Assembly (NCBI GenBank): GCA_905221605.1
Contig: CAJNDS010002780.1
Location: 62,001 to 126,000 of the forward strand
DNA from: Symbiodinium natans
Lineage: Eukaryota > Sar > Dinophyceae > Suessiales > Symbiodiniaceae
Length of the DNA: 64,000 nucleotides
Direction: 5' to 3'
The translations under genes were made by a program, and so were the position numbers. Under the pieces are notes generated by a model, which was not told the origin of the DNA, did no database searches, and saw only the letters and a list, made by a program, of their open reading frames with translations. Shown one piece after another: positions 60,815-64,000 of the stretch (the stretch's first letter is position 1; the number at the start of each line of letters is the position of its first letter).

Positions 60815-62566
60815 TTCGCGGGATTTGGGGTGGGTGGAGGTTCTTTTTGGGTATATTTTTTGGTTTTTTTTGGGTGTTTTTTTGGTTTTCTAAACCCTAA
60901 ACCCTAAACCCTAAACCCTAAACCCTAAACCCTAAACCCTAAACCCTAAACCCTAAACCCTAAACCCTAAACCCTAAACCCTAAACCCTAAACCCTAAAA
61001 CCCTAAAACCCTAAAACCCCGAAACCCCAAAAACCCCAAAAACCCCAAAACCCTAAAACCCTAAAACCCTAAAGCCCTAAAACCCTAAGCCCTAAACCCC
61101 AAACCCTAAACCCTAAACCCTATACCCAAAAACATACCCTAAACCCAAAAACATACCCTAAACCCACAAACATACCCAAAAAAAAAAAATACCCAAAAAA
61201 AACCTGGCTCCATTTGGGGTCCCCTAAACCCTAAACACTCCGTTGGCCTAACAGAAGCCCCGGAACCCCAGACTCCAAGCTTCCTCAGCCCTAAACCCTA
61301 CACTACAAACCCGATAATTAATTCAATCCTGTACTTATTATGTAAAGATATATATATATTTATTTATATATACACATACTTACATACATACATACATACA
61401 TAGTTAGGCAGCTATAAGGGTTTTTTTCAGCCCTAGACCTGAAGCCCTCAACCCTCAACCCTAAACCCTAGACCCTAAGCCGTAACTTATCTCCTAAACC
61501 CAACTCCGCAGGAATGCTCTGGAGAAGTTAGAGCTCCAGGGCAACTACCTCAAGGAGCGAGGCACGCGGTCTAGGGGTAACAGAGGTTTTTGTTGTGAGG
61601 CTTTTGGGGCTTGGGGTTTTGGGTTTGGGGTTAGGGTTTAGGGTTTAGGGTTTGGGGTTCATGGTAACATAGGCAACTACCTCAAGGAGCGAGTCTCGCG
61701 TGGCCTAGGGGTACACTTTTTTGTTGCGCTTTTGGGGTTCCCGGTTGGGGTTTAGGGTTTCGGGTTCAGGGTTTGGGGTTTAGAGTTCATGGCATAGTAG
61801 GGGTACTATCAGCCGTAACCTTAACCTTAAAACACGTGACGAACCACCTCCTCAAAGAGCTAGACCAGTCTGAGCTCCCAGAGGTGTTGCTTGTTGTTCC
61901 TTCTGGAAACATTCCGGCGACATCGAGCAGCATGGGCTTCTCCCTGGAGGGATGTCGGGCAAGAGGGCCCACACCCACTTGTATTCCCAGGAGATCTCTG
62001 AAGAAGAGCAAAGAAAGATGAGACAAAAACAAAGCTCAGATCCTCGTGCACGTGGACGCCAGAGGAGCAGCTAGAAGCGGAGTCAAGTTTTGGATCGCGT
62101 CCAATCAGGTAATCCTGACAAAGGACGTCATCCCGCCGACCCACACACACTTTGCTAGAAAAGCTGCGCCGACGCCTACACCCCCAAAACCCTCAACCCG
62201 GACCCCCACCCCTAGACCCAGACCCTTAAACCTCTAAACCCCAACTTCACCTGAACCCCCAACACCCCAACCCCTAAACCCCCGAAACCCCTCAAAAAAA
62301 CCCAAACTCTGAACCTCAGCCCCGAAACCCCAAAATCCAGAACCTCCTAAACCCCGACAACCCTTAACACCCAGAAGCCTCAAAACCCTAAACCCTAAAC
62401 CCTAAACCCTAAACCCTAAACCCTAAACCCTAAACCCTAAACCCTAAACCCTAAACCCTAAACCTTTCAGCCCCCCCAAAAAGAAGCCCCGAGTCGCAGG
62501 CGTTGTGGACGTCTTCAACGCCTGCCGCCGAAAGGAAGCCTTGACGCCTACCCGGCGCTTTCCAGG
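33344..62566 (+). CDS. Leucine-rich-repeat (RNase-inhibitor-like) protein with giant introns; 3' end not found
   Basis: ATG at 33344 opens MPPKKKPQKAEAATG. Exons: 33344-33388, 33970-34041, 35984-36046, 36848-36901, 37306-37340, 39756-39801, 41438-41494, 42052-42078, 43878-43908, 44513-44605, 56399-56447, 57184-57242, 59143-59200, 59949-59996, 61512-61568, 62471-62566, plus a possible small exon near 45002-45010. The N-terminal part is helical and charged, followed by LRR units of the form L-x-x-L-x-[FLY]-x-[DY]-N and L-x-L-N-Y-C-x-I-G. Such proteins are protein-binding scaffolds, several of them axonemal. Joins agree in phase except 44605-56399 and 59996-61512. A 9.9-kb retrotransposon sits in intron 44606-56398. 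No stop was identified; 63537-63570 may be a further exon. Confidence 0.82.
33970..34041 (+). CDS. LRR gene exon 2
   Basis: Acceptor gctgcgcag; GEVDVFDEFLKKYNKNQRDR then GVEG; phase 0. GC donor at 34042 or GT donor at 34033, both in phase. The F-D-E-F-L-K-x-Y-x-K helix is typical of the N-terminus of these LRR proteins. Confidence 0.75.
34489..34674. repeat. Perfect 69-bp foldback carrying telomere-type repeats in its arms
   Basis: Arms 34489-34557 and 34606-34674 are exact reverse complements with a 48-nt loop. The outer 28 bp of each arm are four CCCTAAA/TTTAGGG units; the inner 41 bp are unique (e.g. TTGTTAGTAGAAGGGGGAAC). A related single-arm fragment is at 31450-31530. Confidence 0.88.
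35984..36046 (+). CDS. LRR gene exon 3
   Basis: Acceptor aaccgaag; 21 codons beginning EFEVPKILRVQEILQKMVEA; donor GTTTTT; phase 0 on both sides. Amphipathic helix preceding the acidic E-E-G-E segment of the next exon. Confidence 0.72.
36718..36800. repeat. TTTAGGG array
   Basis: About 12 units just upstream of LRR exon 36848-36901. Confidence 0.93.
36848..36901 (+). CDS. LRR gene exon 4
   Basis: Acceptor acccccgag; EEGEEMKCWNFDSEFPPQ; donor GTGGAA; phase 0. A similar W-[NS]-F-D-[ST] segment recurs at 60404-60470. Confidence 0.75.
37306..37340 (+). CDS. LRR gene exon 5
   Basis: Acceptor cgcttctgcacag; SSLSELCTNAP plus two bases; GC donor (GCACCC), phase 2, matching the next exon. Confidence 0.55.
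38238..39486. other. Repeat-free block in LRR intron with long open frames on both strands
   Basis: About 1.25 kb of unique sequence. A 183-codon minus-strand frame spans 38238-38789 and a 144-codon one 39048-39482; plus-strand frames 38781-38972 and 38954-39256 overlap them. Short plus-strand stretches such as EDLLVRLPDDSFLRGMRV (near 39210-39260) look coding but are broken by stops. Likely a degenerate gene or transposon remnant; strand undecided. Confidence 0.35.
39756..39801 (+). CDS. LRR gene exon 6
   Basis: Acceptor ccacttgag; FDPMAFQVLCHTLRQ; GC donor (GCAGCG) gives phase 0. Joined, TLRQ-AAYNDIEAIRLWK matches the x-Y-x-x-[LI]-x-x-I-R-L-W-K core seen in this LRR group. Confidence 0.72.
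40496..40863 (+). CDS. Exon-like segment of unknown function in LRR intron
   Basis: A strong acceptor (tgttttttttttgcag, AG at 40494-40495) precedes an open frame of about 121 codons to a TAG at 40861-40863. It includes AGLFHLCLAAKLVVSEPVIS, WENTEIVWRLFEKSYEMCW and a hydrophobic stretch FCWAGVLAFLLHSH. No family recognised. It does not fit the LRR protein, so it is a separate captured exon or a nested gene end. Confidence 0.4.
41438..41494 (+). CDS. LRR gene exon 7
   Basis: Acceptor cccttgcag; AAYNDIEAIRLWKCGDGDK; donor GTTCGT; phase 0. First clear repeat-like strand (I-R-L-W-K). Confidence 0.8.
42052..42078 (+). CDS. LRR gene exon 8
   Basis: Acceptor cgtgcgtag; AVRSVCGSP; donor GTGTTG; phase 0. 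The x-V-R-x-[VI]-C helix follows the strand of the previous exon. The end is uncertain; a GA donor at 42072 is possible. Confidence 0.58.
42356..42490 (+). CDS. Zinc-ribbon-like exon in LRR intron
   Basis: After a C-run and acceptor (cccacgcag) the frame reads RRGQRPTEQQLRMCCQWCQS, then a spacer and FQCSTCYWRGF. Two C-x2-C knuckles about 16 residues apart form a plausible zinc ribbon. Neighbouring 42698-42770 (LDACKSTYAKASVMHGLSNF) also looks coding. Neither fits the LRR protein; origin unknown. Confidence 0.38.
42867..43064. mobile_element. MITE-like element, family A, with TTTAGGG array inside
   Basis: Ends GGTAGCCCAGTGG and ATGGGCTACC match the copy at 15872-15980, but between tttgttt and ggttcc lies about 90 bp of TTTAGGG/TTAAGGG units (42899-42992), absent from the other copies. 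Confidence 0.72.
43371..43409. repeat. 39-bp poly-C run
   Basis: Uninterrupted C run. Similar long runs: G at 371-396, C at 28208-28245 with one T, and a T25-G21 junction at 60769-60814. Confidence 0.9.
43878..43908 (+). CDS. LRR gene exon 9
   Basis: Acceptor ctccccaag; LRCYYLDGQT plus one base; canonical donor GTGAGC; phase 0 in, phase 1 out, exactly matching the next exon. Confidence 0.68.
44349..44456. mobile_element. MITE-like element, family B
   Basis: Copy with ends CGGACCCGGAGTAGGCCC and TCTTGGGTCC, just upstream of LRR exon 10. Confidence 0.55.
44513..44605 (+). CDS. LRR gene exon 10
   Basis: Acceptor aagttatcag; includes GLEDLHFTDNGVTELGCEFL then GRTLGRGPQ; donor GTCTTA; phase 1 both sides. 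A full 28-residue RI-type repeat (L-x-x-L-x-F-x-D-N-x-V ... G-C-x-F-L-x-x-x-L). The following intron contains the copia element. Confidence 0.85.
45168..45270. mobile_element. MITE-like element, family A
   Basis: Internal part nearly identical to 15872-15980 (cccttgtaaagtagcc, aaaagggtgcccttat), right end GGCTACTGGGCTAC; left end decayed. Lies 0.5 kb upstream of the copia insertion. Confidence 0.65.
45356..45764. repeat. TTTAGGG and CCCTAAA arrays flanking the copia insertion
   Basis: TTTAGGG at 45356-45430, CCCTAAA at 45537-45603, TTTAGGG at 45726-45764. The last array is the copia target and resumes at 55680. Confidence 0.9.
45765..45987 (+). repeat. 5' LTR of copia element
   Basis: 223 bp, starts TGCGG and ends CCGAA, imperfect inverted termini instead of TG...CA. 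Boundaries follow from identity to the 3' copy and from the primer binding site beginning at the next base. No TATA box was recognised. Confidence 0.95.
45988..46000 (+). promoter_or_regulatory. Primer binding site complementary to the anticodon arm of initiator tRNA-Met (half-tRNA type)
   Basis: GGTTATGAGCCCA directly abuts the 5' LTR. Its complement, TGGGCTCATAACC, is the anticodon stem-loop sequence of eukaryotic initiator tRNA-Met (CAT anticodon inside), not the tRNA 3' end. This is the arrangement known for Drosophila copia, primed by a cleaved half of initiator tRNA. Confidence 0.75.
46049..55270 (+). CDS. Gag-Pol polyprotein of copia element with methyltransferase-like and 2OG-Fe(II) oxygenase domains
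   Basis: 3073 residues from the first ATG (46049, gtgccATGG context); no frameshift between Gag and Pol. Order: Gly/Pro-rich N-terminus with a coiled coil (~155-180); Gag core ~426-655; CCCH finger 704-724 (C-x9-C-x5-C-x3-H); CCHC knuckle 734-747; protease-like unit 1 with DTA at 863; unit 2 with DSG at 1024; C5-methyltransferase-like region ~1210-1450 (LFSG 1224, PPC 1276-1278, MESP 1353, KPT 1423); HHCC zinc site 1518-1533; integrase D1557, D1707, E1743 with exact D-x35-E; TET/JBP-like oxygenase ~2018-2195 (H2106-x-D2108, H2174, R2183); coiled coil ~2244-2368; reverse transcriptase with D2464 and YVDD 2574-2577; RNase H D2763, E2803, D2841, D2890; two hydrophobic segments ~2920 and ~2982-3010; Cys/His cluster ~3029-3058. 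Confidence 0.96.
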   Translation: MDMMRRRSEPGPLSAANDAEENRGDGGEERQQMVQALTDGREVAMIQPTSQVENEVVPVPAANPFWSERAHEEMRLRQSRPASLPASGGDRSGEETRRPPSLPELRDREPVPAERPSSGLMGQMERGNIGETQGEEELIPDLSGEEQGEDMAVVKRALKELLVQTKELGNRLHRVEEKSYTSAASGSASRARSTGVVDANAAYPLGMTPEKQYPPGQVFYTDGMGGFWTVLPDGTWLPIEGYDLPKGCDLQPLPEPRKGDVHVEDEKEVPMMHVTEGKKPSRLPPLNYPMGGSASGGYASGPPGLTHVPITSLPSGVDGSAALLGNQPGFVSARETSTQENSAGSGGYTMVDDVPYRWKMIAGKLELEKVPLTAFTPGMGHGLPQGPGGRVSLPPGAVVPRGMPNIGDSSGTERPEALGKHVMSLPTLADYTPSNPTALGDWIAMIEPMLSSLTDTGRVWWQSVYTKAYEAYAKWLSVSPLERLGIKAELEGLKGVRTVHVLLEQRAVSLLLQAIPERLKTEIVSTRMLGSVMIFYKLLTVYQPGGANERSTMLNFLVQPSSATSISEAIKGVRQWAQWRSRLRELRASEPDATLLIKGLDALSSALLAKHPTVHFRVASFREKLGVDYSPTSETATQLAEMLQAEFELLLHSAGEQEVKQDSDAKKRARLNKAQKGTGDETEEGDKGKGKGKRYSGDGERPFCWIYGKTEAGCKFGSRCKFRHDKNSLERGRCFECGAVGHLQPQCPYKDGVSSKADSNPERNRSKGNSPKGGKGGKGAKWGNAKKAEVAEVGDETANAGLDKGSASPSSPSTPNQVLAEALEVLKSMKLSSAQSASSGDPSVRMLCDSGLFQQEGRVALVDTAATHLVRTLFPWECLPDTTVMVQSALGGVTMRITEKGTLIREDNGPLIIPLWLILEFGANLTVINGMCHVSAKSSLDQLLWFEHGCLVMDYKTAEKMVLHAERQRASLSHSQWRNGRADCGVGSSDATLLPKQGEGRGVCVLHVARVSDTNECSGMGMLDSGASHPLRSLRPGEQLPQQKVLVSLAVGSREMCITPGGTLVTPEMVDPLVPIGKASALVGLRVQWRGGKCTASHPVLGELRVRDLNGCPCLEKEVALQIIDEMDWCSPKQALKVARMVQGCPNTDNEVAVKASLQSAARTASANEEEFVQACWRFLRWYYGDIPENMLMELLPRGDIAALPFNRHKRRRLARAKRVVVHLFSGKQKWHFPSRDVEVLELDLKKGGDLHNSSVWKYLLHLAAEGKVVAVVGGPPCRTVSRLRGEDGGPPVLRRRCGPERLGLKSLPWPHQELAQKDGVLLLKMLFLYDVAVHSRCGTAEVINGSSVFFGMESPGDPELIGKDFSQNGKTVLSAEDLVDGSQEGFSSPTFWSWPEVKSFCERYGMYAAHFDQGALGHALVKPTTFLVSDMELWESLEQVRVVVPWSATFASTLEERIGQSSIWARWAFGLVKRIRHRLAQWLHESDAEREATVLKKGEREGTLRRLTAEERAFRDHCLRGHIPFRRDCQICVSAAGKERRHLRRKHGDAYTLSLDIAGPYKCSKDAHQQKPRHAVIGVYQFPMLDPNVGRPLEKEEDADEVEDQVADEGAGVGEWLGDAVANFEEEDSAPAEPAPVLEAEVLKIQASEKSWKELRDHLTQPVRMINFVMVEPIVDKQQTTVLSAVQRMMVRLQRHGYPVLRIHSDRAGEFVNARFRSFCETRLIYRTTGDPGVPQTNGRAEACVGLFKRGVRSLLKEARLGPAYWALAARHWSMLRWQKAERELGLKPKALLPFGAQIQVKRRPWELLGPDGTKKGRQWVDRTQPALLLGPCDDLPGGYWVEAQGTAKDPDELVLFPCTTIFSNIKEPPALELEGVVEEQEPSPPEHRLKGKKPVLRFADEEGPPLPPPRDPPAHRRLKEKSPASSLRGHVGSLRLLRKRGESPPLEIFEDDMQGLGELEENADVEDNVPGDEYWPTCCSPHENAYLVCKSETAEDGTQLEKEEQKAKSMYERSMYDYVDCEELLEGIVYPKRVNRRGGINNWCTSTRALVLGHYTHGGVCGITKETHRRPWLCRYLTSFVRHHNPEAKFSALQISCNAPVSLHRDSHNEKHCCNYVCGFGDYKEGQLWVEDEKVLEEGAEVVEQSYGKKVLPGKLVDIHWNFMSFFPRKLHGPMPWKGNRVSLTGYTPVFMERLSYKDRCYLLQCKFPLPEPQAEEGETRKWLKMTLRETSLDDLAEEVDYAVFEAHQWALEEHLSIRRLIAEQECCILDEFHGSANESNEEKGSETREWLVKAKRAEEQLSKFLVKAAQVQQVVQENTALEAAEEVEFLQTKTIPTQEAMQELEKWRDSLSDEVKSLVKELEVVEPTTQEKLDKLAEEPNAPVIEYVPSLVVFTRKQGTGRRRARICACGNFISSTAATEYEGPRSLSRHSLYAPGLDSTTFRCQVRHAAHMVWIIAGLDISKAFLTAPMNRAQREGRLVVVQPPRAAVKLGLCTKEERWIVRKALYGLAESPAAWVEWRDQRLQGMSWVSKDGQAMSFQRSNADPSLFLIMAQEKPEGVSKLVGTMGLYVDDFLMAGTMTVLREALEQIRKEWKTSEPEFCGPGCGDGFLKFLGVQIWYRNGSFFLNQEDFVRDLLNRRGYQIDETGKGSNLPMVKETPGEEEEVDIPSLRAAQGAVGEFLWVAIKTRPDLAFCTSQLSLWTSRRPRFVVKKAEEVFRYLAATPTLGLTFGAIATCEKERNEVLRYGRGVKVVESYADASFAAGENEKSHSGAVVVWGDCPVMWATQRQSTVALSTAEAELHASIEGATMIQSCTPIIAALVGTGEESLQKVLYTDSVSTCSIIQYPAGSWRTRHLRIRAAGVRSLVDRGYMVIAHLRGEYMIADLLTKLMSGQVYAKQKALWGLQLLVQGTDLKRASLAMAVMMVAASLQGMATGGEEVSAAGFFCSEEGVCQVANTSTVMVLAQGIEMVINNSDLVAYLVAAIIIWELTWCLFRRLYKWLWIKKVVVIPASATLYTTVGGNCMHASSDCDVLRYSQPRAKTLCKHCLKDGWVVNAEFLGEERAAGT
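55271..55448 (+). other. 3' untranslated part of copia element
   Basis: 178 bp between the TAA at 55268-55270 and the purine tract. No second ORF of note; contains a short direct repeat (cctaggaaatcctagga) near 55431-55447. Confidence 0.7.
55449..55456 (+). promoter_or_regulatory. Polypurine tract
   Basis: AGGGGGAG immediately upstream of the 3' LTR, the expected plus-strand primer for reverse transcription. Confidence 0.8.
55457..55679 (+). repeat. 3' LTR of copia element
   Basis: 223 bp, one substitution relative to the 5' LTR. It is followed at once by TAGGGTTTAGGG, so the downstream flank resumes the telomere-type array that precedes the 5' LTR. Confidence 0.95.
56399..56447 (+). CDS. 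LRR gene exon 11, downstream of the retrotransposon
   Basis: Acceptor cggcactgag; PNGNKLVNLLRLDYNQ; donor GTCCGG; incoming phase 2, outgoing 0. The strand L-L-R-L-D-Y-N-Q continues the repeat series. The phase differs from exon 10, so a small exon is missing in between. Confidence 0.78.
57043..57144. mobile_element. MITE-like element, family C
   Basis: Inverted ends CTACTGATTGCTTAAGAACC / GGGTTCTAAGCAAATCGTAG around a 60-bp core; lies directly before LRR exon 12. Confidence 0.65.
57184..57242 (+). CDS. LRR gene exon 12
   Basis: Strong polypyrimidine acceptor (ctccccctgtgacag); FGTLGVERLSQGLSQLGPQ; GC donor (GCCCCG), phase 2, matching exon 13. Helical half of an RI-type repeat (F-G-x-x-G-[VA]-x-x-L-x-x-G-L). 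Confidence 0.82.
57363..57503. mobile_element. MITE-like element, family D
   Basis: Inverted ends GTTACATGGTCCC / GGGACCATGTAAC, 141 bp. A second copy at 7690-7868 has ends GTAGTTGCATGGTCC / GGACCATGTAACTAC. Confidence 0.62.
59143..59200 (+). CDS. LRR gene exon 13
   Basis: Acceptor aataccaag; NATLRQLSLNYCGIGEAER; donor GTAGGG; phase 2 in, 0 out. Canonical repeat strand L-x-x-L-S-L-x-Y-C-x-I-G. Confidence 0.85.
59949..59996 (+). CDS. LRR gene exon 14
   Basis: Acceptor gctctgtgcag; DGGQYIAHILIYYKTA; donor GTAGGG; phase 0. Helical half-repeat preceding the strand in exon 15. Confidence 0.75.
60404..60633 (+). pseudogene. Exon-4-like fragment in LRR intron
   Basis: Follows acceptor gagtctgcag. 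The frame reads APGQEGQYWSFDTNELRDKK and stays open for about 76 codons without a Met. Its core resembles LRR exon 4 (WNFDSE), also at DNA level around tggaatttcgac/tggagtttcgac. May be a paralogous or echo copy of that exon. Confidence 0.32.
60891..61130. repeat. CCCTAAA array passing into CCCTAAAA and CCCCAAAA variants
   Basis: About 15 perfect units, then 8-nt variants, then CCCAAAAACATA units to 61175. Confidence 0.9.
61512..61568 (+). CDS. LRR gene exon 15
   Basis: Acceptor aactccgcag; NALEKLELQGNYLKERGTR; donor GTCTAG; phase 2. The strand L-E-x-L-x-L-Q-G-N-x-L is typical. Its 3' edge is echoed at 61669-61689. Confidence 0.82.
62022..62168 (+). pseudogene. Tpt1/KptA-like RNA 2'-phosphotransferase fragment inside an LRR-gene intron
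   Basis: The frame opened after a TGA at 62019-62021 reads AQILVHVDARGAARSGVKFW and continues IASNQVILTKDVIPP, then a Phe-Ala-Arg tail. This resembles the C-terminal half of Tpt1/KptA (I-x-[IV]-D-x-x-x-A-x-x-x-G-[IV]-x-F-x-x-[AS]-x-N-x-V-x-L-T ... P-P). These enzymes remove the 2'-phosphate left at tRNA splice junctions. The N-terminal half with its His and first Arg was not found nearby, so this is a fragment, a retained exon, or part of a nested gene. The segment 61797-62000 upstream is also open but unrecognised. Confidence 0.5.
62385..62463. repeat. CCCTAAA array
   Basis: About 11 perfect units ending seven bases before the start of LRR exon 62471-62566. Confidence 0.93.
62471..62566 (+). 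CDS. LRR gene exon 16
   Basis: Acceptor aacctttcag; incoming phase 2 matches exon 15. Reads PPKKKPRVAGVVDVFNACRR and then KEALTPTRRFP. GT donor at 62567 or GC donor at 62555, both phase 2. The PPKKKP and D-V-F segments resemble exons 1-2 of the same gene, so an internal repeat is possible. Confidence 0.6.
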
Positions 62567-63860
62567 GTTTAGGGTTCAGGGTTTAGGGTTTAGGGTTTAG
62601 GGTTTAGGGTTTAGGGTTTAGGGGGTTGGTTTTTTTCTCCCAGGGTTTGGGCGGGTTTGGGAGATTGGAGTTTTCACCTTGAACCCAATGTTTGGCCCAA
62701 CTCAGGATTTTTGAGGGTTGTTTCGACCCGAAACCCTCAGCCCTATTTGGGGGTTGATCCAAAGGTCCTTCTGGAAGATGGTTTAAGGTTCCTATGGGTT
62801 TAGAAGGGAAACCTAGTGTCATTTTGGGAACAGGTATTTTGATCAGCTACCATTTCGGGTTGTTTGGGGTAGTGAGGTAGTAGTACATCCCAAGACAGTT
62901 CGGGTGGTGGACATTGTAGCCCTAAACCCTAAACCCTAAACCCCAAACCCCAAACCCTAAACCCTAAACCCTACACACTGGGTTTTGGATCAGGGTATAA
63001 AGCCTTTCACGAGCAACGCGGAAACCATGAAGCCTGGAATCCCTAAACCTCAAAGCAAGCCAAAAGCCTAAACCCTAAATTAGTTTTGGAAAGAGAAAAC
63101 CCTGCAACCTCAAGCCCCAAACCCTTAGCCCTAAACCCTAAACCCAAAACCCTAATCCCTAAACCCTAACCCTAAACCCTAAACCCTAAACCCTAATGAA
63201 AAATGCCGTTAGACCCAAGAAAGTCCTCAAGCACCAAGCGCAGAGCCTTAAACTCTGCAGATTTAGACATCTCTTAGGCCCTAAAGACGTAAACCGCCCC
63301 AAGCCGTTCGCCCTACACCCTAAAGGCCCTAAACCCTAAACCCCAAAGCTCGCCAACCCTGAACCACTCAAAACGCTCGAGCCCTTCTCATAACCTCGAA
63401 GCCCTATGCAAACAGTCCTTAATCGGCATTATAGTACCCCCTATTGCAATCCCAGGACTGGTAGTATATGGGAGAGCATCCCAACTTGAAAACAAAGCAA
63501 ACCGCCAACCTTTGAACCCTTAACTCCCACAGAGTTCGTATAGGAGCCTCCCCCGAAAAAGGAAGCCCTAACCTCCAAACCCTCAACCCTAAACCCTAAA
63601 CCCCAAACTCCCGTTTAACTACACCATCACCAAGGACTTGAAGTGTTGGTAGGGGGATATGGCTTTCTTTGTTGAGGGCTTAACAGTTTGAGCGTTAGAT
63701 TAGGTTTTTAGGACTTCCAGTGGCTTGAGGGGTTTAGGGTTTAGGCTTTAGGGGAGGCGTGTTTCGGATCTGTTCAGGGTTTGCTGCATTATTGCCTCAT
63801 TAAACTTATAGGGGGATCCGCCTTTAGGATTAAGATCAGGGTTTACGCTTTGTAAGTTGA

Positions 63861-63964
63861 CTACTATTTGCTTAAGAACCACCCCCCCAAGAAAAGTCTT
63901 CCTTGTAAGGGCAATTGCGGGATTCATATTTCATTTTATGGGGGGTTTACTACGCAAATAGTAG
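63861..63964. mobile_element. MITE-like element, family C
   Basis: Inverted ends CTACTATTTGCTTAAGAACC / TACTACGCAAATAGTAG; core shares ccttgtaagggcaa with the 20868 copy. Confidence 0.62.
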
Positions 63965-64000
63965 GTGAGGGTTTTAGGGTTTAATGACGCCAGTGAAATC

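Noticed and set aside
1-64000. tRNA, rRNA or snRNA genes
   Set aside because: None recognised by eye; covariance-model searches (tRNAscan-SE, Infernal) would be needed to exclude them.

Overview
The window looks like nuclear DNA of a dinoflagellate, most likely Suessiales/Symbiodiniaceae-like. The clues are: TTTAGGG/CCCTAAA telomere-type repeats scattered everywhere rather than at an end; genes all on one strand; protein-coding exons of 27-102 bp separated by kilobase introns; and splice joins that only keep frame and family similarity if GC and GA donors are accepted beside GT, a known dinoflagellate trait. The species call is inference.

Layout, all on the + strand. (1) About 234-2916: the 3' end of an M18 aspartyl aminopeptidase gene, seen as three small exons. 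(2) About 4619-31867: a major facilitator superfamily (MFS) transporter spread over some 27 kb. Its last seven exons chain perfectly in phase to a stop codon; the middle (TM5-TM6) is not fully resolved. (3) 33344 to at least 62566: a leucine-rich-repeat protein of the ribonuclease-inhibitor-like type, starting MPPKKKP, with 17 supported exons; its stop lies beyond what I can identify. (4) 45765-55679: an intact Ty1/copia-order LTR retrotransposon inserted in sense inside an intron of gene 3, within a TTTAGGG array. One 3073-residue open frame carries Gag, a CCCH and a CCHC zinc finger, two protease-like units, a cytosine-methyltransferase-like domain, integrase, a TET/JBP-like 2-oxoglutarate/Fe(II) oxygenase domain, reverse transcriptase, RNase H and a membrane/cysteine tail. 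The LTRs differ at 1 of 223 positions, so the insertion is recent.

The introns and the short intergenic gaps (2917-4618 and 31868-33343) are mosaics of telomere-type repeats in both orientations, locally homogenised variants (TTTTAGGG, GGGGTTGTA, CCCTACAA, CCCTATAA), MITE-like inverted-repeat elements, long foldbacks, homopolymer runs, two AT-rich islands, and gene-like fragments, including a Tpt1/KptA-like piece. Several introns also hold short echo copies of a neighbouring exon edge.

The most unusual system is the retrotransposon: it joins a DNA-methyltransferase-like domain and a base-oxidising-type dioxygenase domain to a copia polyprotein, in a lineage known for 5-hydroxymethyluracil-rich DNA. 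All functions are inferred from motifs read by eye; no database search was run.
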